This document shows, piece after piece, positions 26,170 through 32,559 of a DNA stretch of 32,559 nucleotides. This DNA comes from a candidate division KSB1 bacterium. Lineage in GTDB: Bacteria > Zhuqueibacterota > JdFR-76 > DREG01. Every line of letters starts with the position of its first letter. Position 1 is the stretch's first letter. The notes below the pieces were generated by a model. That model was not told the DNA's origin and ran no database searches. It saw only the letters and a list, made by a program, of their open reading frames with translations. Where the stretch lies: assembly GCA_022566355.1 (NCBI GenBank), contig JADFJB010000046.1, forward strand, positions 1 to 32,559, in the 5' to 3' direction. A program made the translations under genes and the position numbers.

Positions 26170-27330
26170 TTAATTTTTATTTTCTTCTTGGCCCCACAAG
26201 CGCATGGATAACATCCGGTTCATAAAAGGAACTTTTTTAGTAGGGACTTCTAACAATACGCCACTATTCCCGAAGAAAAATAAATCACCAACCATAACAC
26301 CTATCGAGCTTCGTAAAGGCTTCCAGTTTTCGCGATAAGCCTCATGATCTACTTCAGTACCATTTTTAGTTTTAGAAACCAACCGTACTCTTTGCGGATG
26401 AGCCCTGTTAATCATGAATGGGGAGTGTGTTGTATAAATAATTTGATTTTTTTGTGATAATATTTCAAGAAGTCTAACCAGATCCTTTTGACCTGATGGA
26501 TGCAGGTGAATCCCAGGCTCTTCAATTAAATAGATGCAGTTAGCCTTTCTCTTGTTTAAAGTCTGGGTCATAAAAACAACATAAAAAGACAGAAACCAAG
26601 AAAATCCCAAGCTCCTGGTTTCAGTGTTATCGAATACAGTTGTTTCATCAGATATGTCGATATGAAGCAAATCACCATTGACATTCAGCTTAATTTCTAA
26701 TGTGGGGTCTTGACTCCAAACTTCCCGTATTTGTTCCGTTAAGAAACGAGACACTTCTTCTCTCCTCCTGCGGCCTTTGGTAGAATCCTCAAAAATGACT
26801 TTAAAATCTTCAACTCCGCCAATAATAAGCAAATCTCGCTCACCTTGAAATTGGCTACCAGAGCTCTGCAATTCATTTAAATGAACCTTACTTTTGATAA
26901 GAGGAATTTTGCTAAAATAAATATTTTGGGGGAGTAACTTTAATAATTTTGCACAATCCTTTATGGGAATTATTTTATCATCTATTTTTAATTGATAGTC
27001 ATTTGCCAAAGGGCCAACTCTGTGGACCTCGAATGAGCTGCATTCTTTTAACTTTGGAGAAATATCTCCCAAAATGCCTCTTACTTTGGGATTAATATCT
27101 GAATACTCGATGGAGATTTCAGGATATTTATCATCATTATAATAAGGTGAATATTGACATGTATCTTCTTTGGAAAGAGTGCAGCTTGAATTGAAAGCTT
27201 CGAAAGAACGAAGAAGATTGGTCTTCCCACTCTCATTTGGACCGATGATCACTGTGATTTGAGGATCAAGCTTAATTTCAAGATCCATTATGGATTTAAA
27301 GGCTTTTGCATGCAACTTGGAAATTCGCAT
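26170..27330 (-). CDS. RecF/OLD-type AAA ATPase lacking a TOPRIM domain
   Basis: 386 residues. Walker A 'IIGPNESGKTNLL' is at 28-40 (Lys36). An ABC-type signature-like segment 'TETRSLGFSWFLSF' lies at 236-249, Walker B 'IYLIEEPGIHLHP' at 266-278, and the H-loop 'THSPFMI' at 301-307. This is the ATPase module of OLD-family nucleases and related SMC-like proteins. The typical transition 'GDLFFFGN...VLL' (349-360) that leads into a TOPRIM nuclease is present, but the protein ends 27 residues later. Only 76 nt separate it from the next gene, so no TOPRIM follows. It may be an ATPase-only family member or a shortened OLD gene. The ATG Shine-Dalgarno is weak. Confidence 0.8.
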   Translation of the reverse strand: MRISKLHAKAFKSIMDLEIKLDPQITVIIGPNESGKTNLLRSFEAFNSSCTLSKEDTCQYSPYYNDDKYPEISIEYSDINPKVRGILGDISPKLKECSSFEVHRVGPLANDYQLKIDDKIIPIKDCAKLLKLLPQNIYFSKIPLIKSKVHLNELQSSGSQFQGERDLLIIGGVEDFKVIFEDSTKGRRRREEVSRFLTEQIREVWSQDPTLEIKLNVNGDLLHIDISDETTVFDNTETRSLGFSWFLSFYVVFMTQTLNKRKANCIYLIEEPGIHLHPSGQKDLVRLLEILSQKNQIIYTTHSPFMINRAHPQRVRLVSKTKNGTEVDHEAYRENWKPLRSSIGVMVGDLFFFGNSGVLLEVPTKKVPFMNRMLSMRLWGQEENKN

Positions 27331-27457
27331 TATTTCGATACTCTTCTACAATTAATATTTAATATTCAATCTCTTTTTATTTGACACTAAATGTCCTAGA
27401 AAAACATTAATCCAATTAAGTCCAAAAAACAAGAATAATTAAAATATTGCGTAATCT

Positions 27458-29158
27458 TCAATTCCTACTAATTTTCTTAATTCGACGAAATTTCCGGGAT
27501 AAATCAACTTTATATAAGTATTTCTCAATTTGCTTCTGTTTCTCATCCTCATTCCATTGAAGAGTTTTACCCATTATGTCAGCACATTTTCCGACAATTT
27601 GTGTACCCTGGTCCCAGTCCAGTGAAAAAATGTGCGTCCTTCGTATTAGAAAATCGTCTAAAGAGATTGTCATTTCATAATCAATGGCATAGTAAAGTTG
27701 TGCCCAAATAAAGGGTAGGCCTCGTATAATACTCTCGGAATTCTGTGACGAATCTTTCAGATAATTAAAAAGACTTTTAACATGACACCCATAAGCACTC
27801 AATAAATACATTGCATCATCTTCGGTCAGGCTAAAATCTTCTACCAATGTCTTTTTTAATTCTAATGAATTTTGTTCATAGCTCTCTATTTCACTGCCGT
27901 ATAATGGGAATTTGTCCGTTAAACAACGATTCGGTACACTAAATTCATGGACTTTTAAAATGATATCCATCAAGTCGGCTGACATTTTTCTATAAGTTGT
28001 AAGTTTTCCACCAATTAGATTGTATAAATTTTTGGGTGATTCAAATATTTCATGCTCACGGCTGATTTTCGAGGTTGATTTTCCCTCTTCAAACACAAGT
28101 GGTCTGACGCCAGCATAACTGCTGATTACATCATTCTCCGTCAATTTTATGTCCGGAAATACGGAATTAAAAGAGTCCAAGAGATAATCCGCATCTTCCA
28201 TGGTTGAATAGATCAAATCCAAATCACCATCAAAATCGGAATCAGTGGTTCCGAGTAAAACAAACTCTCTCCATGGAACCGCAAACAATGGACGTCCATC
28301 CAAAGTTGAAATAAGCATCACCGCATAATTCAGATTAAGACGATTCTTTGGGACAACGAGATGTATGCCTTTTGTCGTGCGAATTCTCGGGTTGATGACT
28401 TCATTATTCAAACGGCGTGTTATATCTCCCCAGGCTCCGGTTGCATTGACAAATACTTTTGCTCGGATGTTGTATTTCCCACCCTTTATTTCGTCATGGC
28501 CATAAAGAACTTTTGTGATACCATTTTGCTTTTCAAATCCGGCAACTCTGAAATAGCTGATCGCATCACAACCTGACTGCACTGCGGATTGCAATGTAGC
28601 CATAACCAAGCGTGAATCGTCCGCTTTGGCGTCAAAATATTCAGCCCCACCTGCCAGGTTCGTCTTATTTAGTTCCGGTACTAAATTTAGCAATTGGCGC
28701 CCCCTATGCATTTTGTGGGTACCGATCCTTTTAAATCCGCAAAGCCAATCATAGAGGGTCATTCCAGCTTTAATTTTCCAGTACGAATCGTCCGACTCCT
28801 CATAAATTGGAAATATTGTAGGTAATTTGCTAACAAGGTGTGGCGCAAGATGAAGGAGTTTATAGCGTTCGACAAGTGCTTCGCGAACCAATCCGAATTG
28901 ATATTGTTTTAAGTAACGAAAACCACCGTGAATCAATTTAGACGACTTACTACTTGTACCAGCCGCAAAATCAGACTTTTCAACGAGTAACGTTTTTAGT
29001 CTTCGTAAAGATGCATCTCTTGCAATACCTGCCCCGGATATTCCCCCGCCAATGATACAAATATCATACTTGGTTTTTTCCAGTTGAGATATAATTTTTT
29101 CGCGGGTTTGGAATGAAAACGGAATGGATCGAACATTTTGTACAAATTGAATTTTCAT
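27458..29158 (-). CDS. glpD: Aerobic glycerol-3-phosphate dehydrogenase (FAD)
   Basis: 566 residues. It oxidises sn-glycerol 3-phosphate to dihydroxyacetone phosphate and passes electrons to the quinone pool at the inner membrane. The FAD dinucleotide-binding motif 'DICIIGGGISGAGIARDAS' is at 32-50, followed by 'FAAGTSSKSSKLIHGGFRYL', the GlpD/GlpA signature. 'NATGAWGD', 'WREFVLLGTTDSD' and 'YAGVRPLV' are also typical. A C-terminal DAO-type domain carries 'LIRRTHIFSLDWDQG'. The ATG has no visible Shine-Dalgarno, and an inverted repeat lies 60 nt upstream, so it is probably transcribed separately from slipin/nfeD. No glpK or glpF is nearby. Confidence 0.95.
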   Translation of the reverse strand: MKIQFVQNVRSIPFSFQTREKIISQLEKTKYDICIIGGGISGAGIARDASLRRLKTLLVEKSDFAAGTSSKSSKLIHGGFRYLKQYQFGLVREALVERYKLLHLAPHLVSKLPTIFPIYEESDDSYWKIKAGMTLYDWLCGFKRIGTHKMHRGRQLLNLVPELNKTNLAGGAEYFDAKADDSRLVMATLQSAVQSGCDAISYFRVAGFEKQNGITKVLYGHDEIKGGKYNIRAKVFVNATGAWGDITRRLNNEVINPRIRTTKGIHLVVPKNRLNLNYAVMLISTLDGRPLFAVPWREFVLLGTTDSDFDGDLDLIYSTMEDADYLLDSFNSVFPDIKLTENDVISSYAGVRPLVFEEGKSTSKISREHEIFESPKNLYNLIGGKLTTYRKMSADLMDIILKVHEFSVPNRCLTDKFPLYGSEIESYEQNSLELKKTLVEDFSLTEDDAMYLLSAYGCHVKSLFNYLKDSSQNSESIIRGLPFIWAQLYYAIDYEMTISLDDFLIRRTHIFSLDWDQGTQIVGKCADIMGKTLQWNEDEKQKQIEKYLYKVDLSRKFRRIKKISRN

Positions 29159-29217
29159 GATTTTTTATCAAAATCAAAGATTTCTGCATCCTAAAAAGTT
29201 TTTGATTATTTTGGCAT

Positions 29218-29298
29218 AAACAAAAATGCCCCGCCTTATCATCCAGATTTCACGCATGTAGCAGCACGAACCTCCCAAAAGGCGGGGCATTTTTGTTT
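29218..29298. terminator. Perfect 20-bp inverted repeat, probable bidirectional terminator
   Basis: The arms 29218-29237 and 29279-29298 are exact 20-bp reverse complements with a GC core (GCCCCGCC / GGCGGGGC) flanked by A-rich and T-rich ends. Either strand therefore gives a GC stem followed by TTTTTGTTT. The loop is unusually long, 41 nt. It sits after the slipin stop (29367) and before glpD, where it can end the nfeD-slipin transcript. Confidence 0.8.
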
Positions 29299-29366
29299 TA
29301 AATTGTATTACTAAAATAAACGGATTAATAAAACATAAAGCAATTACTATTTTAATTTTGTAAAAA

Positions 29367-30128
29367 CTAATTTTTTATTCTTTCTGCTAAATCTAAAAAC
29401 GGTTTTATAATGTCAATTGGTAGAGGTAAAACAATAGTTGAATTATTTTCACTCGCCACTTCGGTTATGGTTTGTAAAAATCTCAGCTGCAAGGAAATCG
29501 GATTTTCAGCCATAATTTTTGCGGCATCTGAAATTTTTCTCGCAGCCTGGAATTCACCTTGGGCATGAATGATTTTGGCACGCCGTTCACGTTCCGCTTC
29601 GGCTTGTCGAGCCATTGCACGCCGCATTTCCTGTGGTAAATCCACATGCTTCACTTCTACCATAGCAACTTTTATTCCCCATGGATCAGTATGACCATCA
29701 ATAATTGCCTGTAACTCCTGATTAATTTTATCTCGAGATGCCAGAAGTTCGTCGAGCTCTGCTTGTCCTAATACCGAACGAAGAGTTGTTTGAGCCAATT
29801 GAGAAGTCGCATATAAATAATCCTCCACTTCAACAATAGCTTTTAACGGGTCCACAACACGGAAATAAAGAACAGCATTTACTTTGATTGAAACATTATC
29901 CTTAGTGATTATATCTTGAGGCGGAACATCCATGGCAATTACTCGCAAACTAACCTTAACCATGCGATCGATAATGGGTATGAGAATGATTAAACCCGGA
30001 CCTTTTGTTCCGATTGCCCTTCCTAAACGAAAAATCACACCTCTTTCATACTCGCGCAAAACGCGGATCATACTCGCAAGTAAAAAGAGTACAAAAACGA
30101 CTACAACCGGTAAACCTAAACCTAGCAT
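29367..30128 (-). CDS. Slipin, SPFH/stomatin-family membrane scaffold
   Basis: 253 residues. An N-terminal hydrophobic segment (about 3-21) inserts in the inner membrane. The SPFH domain follows: '[37 protein letters not shown]', '[31 protein letters not shown]' and '[21 protein letters not shown]'. A charged coiled-coil region comes next (about 170-205), with a hydrophobic C-terminal part. Such slipins oligomerise, and the partner NfeD-type protease can cleave the C-terminal region of its slipin (shown for the Pyrococcus PH1511/PH1510 pair). An AGGAGG Shine-Dalgarno sits 4 nt from the ATG. The gap to nfeD is 40 nt. Confidence 0.95.
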   Translation of the reverse strand: MLGLGLPVVVVFVLFLLASMIRVLREYERGVIFRLGRAIGTKGPGLIILIPIIDRMVKVSLRVIAMDVPPQDIITKDNVSIKVNAVLYFRVVDPLKAIVEVEDYLYATSQLAQTTLRSVLGQAELDELLASRDKINQELQAIIDGHTDPWGIKVAMVEVKHVDLPQEMRRAMARQAEAERERRAKIIHAQGEFQAARKISDAAKIMAENPISLQLRFLQTITEVASENNSTIVLPLPIDIIKPFLDLAERIKN

Positions 30129-30168
30129 AAAACCTCCTAAATGATGTTTTTAGTTAACGATGATTTGA

Positions 30169-31461
30169 TTAATCCGATTTTTTTAGTGGTTCAACTTTCA
30201 ACATTAATCCATCCAGTACTGCACATACTTTGACCTTTTCTTTTGGTTTAATGGGTGATTCTGCAACAGCATTCCAGAATTCACCATGAACCTTAATTCT
30301 TCCCTCCGGATTAATTTTTTCAATAGCCACTCCAACTTCACCAATAATACCTTCTGCTCCCGACACCGGTTTTTGTTTCTGTGCTTTGAGACCGAATCCT
30401 ATAGCAAATAGAAAAAAGGCTGCGGTAAGAATCACTGCCGGCAAAATTACGGAAAGAGAAACTTTAAAAAAAGGTTCGGGCGAATCGAACAACATTAAAG
30501 AGCCTAATAGCATAGATATTACTCCTCCAATACTTAACAAGCCATAACTCACAACTTTTATCTCTAATAAAAACAAAATGATAGCAAAGATAATCAACAT
30601 CAATCCTGCATAATTTAACGGAAGCGTTTGCATCGCAAAGAATGCTAAAATCAGAAAAATAACGCCAACAATGCCGGGTAAAACAGATCCGGGATTCGAA
30701 AGTTCAAATATGATTCCATACATACCTAATAACATCAAAATATAGGCAATATTCGGATCTGATATTTTATCCAAAATGCGGAAACGCCAATTCATTCTAA
30801 TCGTAATAATTTCCGCATTTTCAGTATGCAAAATATATTTCTGGTCATCCATATCAACTTCTTTGCCGTCAATAACACTCAAGAGGGAATCTAACGTTGG
30901 GACAATATAGTCAATTACATTAAGTTCCAGGGCTTCCTTTTCTGTTATTGAAACACTCTCGCGAACAGCTTTTTCCCCCCATTCAACATTGCGGTTTCTC
31001 TTCTCAGCAAGCGAGCGGATATAAGCTGCCGCATCATTCGTCACTTTTTCCATTATTGCAGATGTTGAATCGGTTTGTCCAATAGTAACCGGATGAGCAG
31101 CCCCAATATTTGTCCCGGGAGTCATTGCAACAATATGAGCAGAATAACAAATAAACACACCTGCAGAGGCGGCTCGTGAACCACTCGGATTAACATAAAC
31201 AATTACAGGAATTCGAGAAGCCAAAATATCTTTAATGATAGTCCGCATGGATTCCATAAGCCCACCGGGAGTATCCATTTGTATAATGAAGCATTCGGCG
31301 CCATCTTCCTGTGCCTGATCTAAAGCTTCGTGAATGAATTTTGCTGAAACAGGGTTAATCACTCCATTTAATTCGAGGACGTAAACCGGTCTTTTATCTT
31401 GGGTAAAACTCGATCCGTAAATAGAAAACAGCAATACGAATACACATAATAATCTCTTCAT
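30169..31461 (-). CDS. NfeD-family membrane serine protease (ClpP-like) with NfeD C-terminal domain
   Basis: 430 residues from the ATG at 31459-31461, which starts a clear signal peptide ('MKRLLCVFVLLFSIYGSSFT') and has GAGG 5 nt upstream. A TTG 14 codons earlier is less likely. The ClpP-like domain (about 26-210) has 'MDTPGGL', nucleophile Ser99 in 'SRAASAGV' and probable general-base Lys154 in 'LAEKRNR' (compare the Ser97/Lys138 dyad of PH1510). Four or five transmembrane helices follow (about 235-345). A soluble OB-fold NfeD domain ends the protein (about 365-425, 'GIIGEVGVA', 'GRIKVHGEFWNA'). It probably processes the slipin encoded downstream. This is the long form of NfeD. Confidence 0.94.
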   Translation of the reverse strand: MKRLLCVFVLLFSIYGSSFTQDKRPVYVLELNGVINPVSAKFIHEALDQAQEDGAECFIIQMDTPGGLMESMRTIIKDILASRIPVIVYVNPSGSRAASAGVFICYSAHIVAMTPGTNIGAAHPVTIGQTDSTSAIMEKVTNDAAAYIRSLAEKRNRNVEWGEKAVRESVSITEKEALELNVIDYIVPTLDSLLSVIDGKEVDMDDQKYILHTENAEIITIRMNWRFRILDKISDPNIAYILMLLGMYGIIFELSNPGSVLPGIVGVIFLILAFFAMQTLPLNYAGLMLIIFAIILFLLEIKVVSYGLLSIGGVISMLLGSLMLFDSPEPFFKVSLSVILPAVILTAAFFLFAIGFGLKAQKQKPVSGAEGIIGEVGVAIEKINPEGRIKVHGEFWNAVAESPIKPKEKVKVCAVLDGLMLKVEPLKKSD

Positions 31462-31614
31462 AAAAACCTCAAAATTCACTTCAACCGATTCATTTGGAGA
31501 CAATTGTTTTTGATTGATACTAATTGAAAATAAATTATTTAAAGAGTTTTCTTAAAATACTCCATTTTTGTGCTTAAAGATTCATTGAAATCTGTCCGTC
31601 CCAACTGAAAATCA

Positions 31615-31629
31615 TTGGCATACTTCTTG
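31615..31629 (+). promoter_or_regulatory. Sigma-54-like -24/-12 box
   Basis: TTGGCA (31615-31620) and TTG (31627-31629) have the spacing of the sigma-54 consensus (TTGGCA-N6-TTGC), but the last conserved C is T. It lies about 35 nt before the small Cys-rich ORF. No sigma-70-like pair is evident. A single chance match is possible. Confidence 0.3.
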
Positions 31630-31664
31630 TGTTAGAATGATCAAACCAAATGAAAGGAAATGCA

Positions 31665-31877
31665 ATGACAAGTTTAATAGCCCGCGCAGAAGAATTTATG
31701 GAAGATGTACAAATAGTTTGCAAAAATAGAAATTCTAGCATTTCTTGGGATAAATTAATAGTTACAATTAAAAGCAACGAAGTAGTTGCATGGTCCTTTG
31801 ATTGTTTAACCTGTGACCGTTCGAGCTGTCCTCTTAATTCATCAATGTCTTGTAGTTCAATATCTAAACCAGATTAA
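31665..31877 (+). CDS. Small Cys-rich hypothetical protein, 70 aa
   Basis: 70 residues from the ATG at 31665, which has AAAGGA 6 nt upstream; an ATG five codons earlier overlaps that ribosome site and is less likely. The N-terminal half is amphipathic and charged. The C-terminal third has four closely spaced cysteines (Cys-x-x-Cys-x4-Cys, then another six residues later) among Ser/Asp residues, which could bind a metal. There is no signal peptide. It stands alone on the plus strand, facing away from the divergent nfeD gene. I do not recognise it. The Shine-Dalgarno and possible sigma-54 box support a real gene, but the small size keeps this uncertain. Confidence 0.5.
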   Translation: MTSLIARAEEFMEDVQIVCKNRNSSISWDKLIVTIKSNEVVAWSFDCLTCDRSSCPLNSSMSCSSISKPD

Positions 31878-32200
31878 AATTAGTTAATTCAGCAATAAGC
31901 ACCTTGAACAGTGATAGTATATTACATGGAGGTATGATAAGCAAGGTAATTGTTTTCAGGTTTGAATAGTTAAAATCTTCTTACTAGATTATAATTTTTT
32001 AAGTATACGGATTGATGTTCCGATATAATAAGTAGATTTATTAAGCCCATGTTCTTTACATTTTTTTTTATCTAAAAAAGTTGCTAAATAACCTAATTGA
32101 TTGGATTTTTACTTATTTTTTAGATATGTTTTTTTCATCAAATTTCCCTGCTATTTGGTGGCTCTTATGAAAAAGGACTAATAAGATAAAAATGGGAATT
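31878..32200. other. AT-rich gene-poor stretch
   Basis: No gene is supported here. It holds an 11-codon ATG frame with a GGAGG site just before it (about 31926-31968), too short to call. A 10-bp A/T inverted repeat is also present, ATCTAAAAAA (32070-32079) with TTTTTTAGAT (32116-32125). The DNA is very AT-rich with several long T runs. Confidence 0.4.
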
Positions 32201-32338
32201 TAGCTCTGGGCGTCCAAAACAGGCCTCGTCCCGGATGGGAGTGTTACAACACCGGAGGACGTTTGAAACGTATCAGGCGGTACCCACTGTACTACAGTGA
32301 GGCCCTTTTTCCCTAGCCACCGTAGCAGGGATTTTTTT
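32201..32338 (+). ncRNA. Candidate structured RNA: multi-hairpin element ending in an intrinsic terminator
   Basis: A GC-rich island in AT-rich DNA. GGCCTC (32222-32227) pairs with GAGGCC (32299-32304) and encloses three local hairpins. The first is GTC-CCGG (32228-32234) with CCGG..GAC (32252-32260), topped by a GTGTT/AACAC palindrome. The second is ACGTTT/AAACGT (32259-32271), and the third CACTGTA/TACAGTG (32285-32299). T5 follows the closing stem. A second hairpin, CCCT-GC/GC-AGGG (32311-32330), then runs into T7, giving a plus-strand terminator. I cannot match it to a riboswitch, tmRNA, SRP RNA, RNase P or tRNA. It could also be a mobile-element or retroelement fragment. The minus-strand open frame across it looks incidental. 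Confidence 0.45.
32311..32338 (+). terminator. Intrinsic terminator at the end of the multi-hairpin element
   Basis: CCCT (32311-32314) pairs with AGGG (32327-32330), extended by GC/GC across a bulged A, with a 7-nt loop. After one A it is followed by seven T (32332-32338). Confidence 0.6.
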
Positions 32339-32470
32339 AAAATTACAATAGTAGAAAATTTTATTAAGGGGAGTAAGGCACAAATCTTATAGACACTAAT
32401 AAACTTCATATACCAAAAATAAATTAACCTGAATTATTCACAAACCTCATAACTGATATATAAAACTGTC

Positions 32471-32537
32471 ATTCCCGTCCCGCCTGGGCGGGATTATCGG
32501 GAATCTTGTTACACAGGCCACACATAGATCCCCGATA
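32471..32537. repeat. Nested palindromic repeat (REP/dRS3-like), cut by window edge
   Basis: ATTCCCG (32471-32477) pairs with CGGGAAT (32498-32504), and inside it TCCCGCC (32478-32484) pairs with GGCGGGA (32487-32493). TATCGGGAATC (32496-32506) can also pair, with one mismatch, with GATCCCCGATA (32527-32537). The 'GTCATTCCCG...CGGGAATC' form is that of dispersed extragenic palindromes or MITE ends in many bacteria. No other copy is visible in this window. Confidence 0.6.
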
Positions 32538-32559
32538 AAAAATCAGGCTGTCCGAGAAC

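Noticed and set aside
31574-31777. Minus-strand 67-codon frame antisense to the Cys-rich small ORF
   Set aside because: No ribosome site, and its composition looks like a shadow of the plus-strand frame.
31926-31968. 11-codon frame with a GGAGG site, possible leader peptide
   Set aside because: Too short, and no downstream gene to regulate.
32070-32125. 10-bp A/T inverted repeat as a terminator
   Set aside because: The arms are almost only A and T with a 36-nt spacer, as expected by chance in such DNA.
32200-32409. Minus-strand 69-codon open frame across the multi-hairpin element
   Set aside because: No Shine-Dalgarno, and it runs through palindromes and a terminator; coding is less likely than structured RNA or an element.
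32478-32493. ZTP riboswitch-like CCGCCTGGGC string
   Set aside because: It is only the tip of the palindromic repeat; none of the other conserved riboswitch blocks are present.
1-32559. CRISPR array, insertion sequence, prophage or defence island
   Set aside because: No spaced direct repeats, transposase, integrase or phage genes are visible; the lone OLD-like ATPase is not enough to call a defence system.

Overview
The window reads as an ordinary chromosomal housekeeping and cell-envelope region from a low-GC (roughly 35-40% by eye), Gram-negative bacterium of the FCB superphylum. It is not clearly a mobile island. The outer membrane is implied by an LpxH-type lipid A enzyme, PBP1A, PBP4 and a PorU-like gingipain-family (C25) protease. 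Two large exported proteins carry 'PNPF...G-x-Y' C-terminal domains of the type IX secretion type. These traits, together with lamin-tail-domain proteins, DUF3307 and the stomatin/NfeD pair, fit Calditrichota, KSB1 or Marinimicrobia-like lineages. That placement is inference; there is no rRNA or tRNA in the window.

Layout. (1) Positions 1-605: the edge of a small basic Cys-containing gene, then a gene-poor stretch. (2) 606-7376, minus strand: a tight cluster ybbR-like, tsaD, a VWA membrane protein, then a secreted lamin-tail protein. (3) 7406-7655: a zinc-ribbon-like small protein closed by a clear intrinsic terminator. (4) 7813-12836, minus strand: a compact operon ispE-prs-rplY(ctc)-pth-rpsF-rpsR-rplI-DUF3307, with gaps of 1-60 nt and several TTG starts. 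(5) 13077-16189, plus strand: lpxH-like and PBP1A genes. (6) 16198-23030, minus strand: pyrimidine-nucleoside phosphorylase, phosphohexomutase (GlmM-like) and the 1327-residue PorU-like protein. (7) 23287-25132, plus strand: a PBP4-type lipoprotein and a small membrane protein. (8) 25158-31461, minus strand: S58-family (DmpA/NylC-like) hydrolase, an OLD/RecF-type ATPase without a TOPRIM domain, glpD, then slipin and NfeD, with a perfect 20-bp inverted repeat between glpD and slipin. (9) 31615-32559: a small Cys-rich plus-strand ORF behind a sigma-54-like box, then gene-poor DNA with a dense multi-hairpin element (about 32201-32338) ending in a terminator, and a dispersed-type palindromic repeat at the right edge.

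Functionally most genes serve envelope biogenesis (LpxH, PBP1A, PBP4, the GlmM-like mutase, PorU, NfeD/slipin) and translation (S6, S18, L9, L25, Pth, TsaD). I do not see a convincing new multi-gene system. The items most worth a second look are the multi-hairpin element near 32201-32338, the lpxH gene whose metal-binding motif lies upstream of every standard start codon, and the ATPase that ends where a TOPRIM domain would begin.
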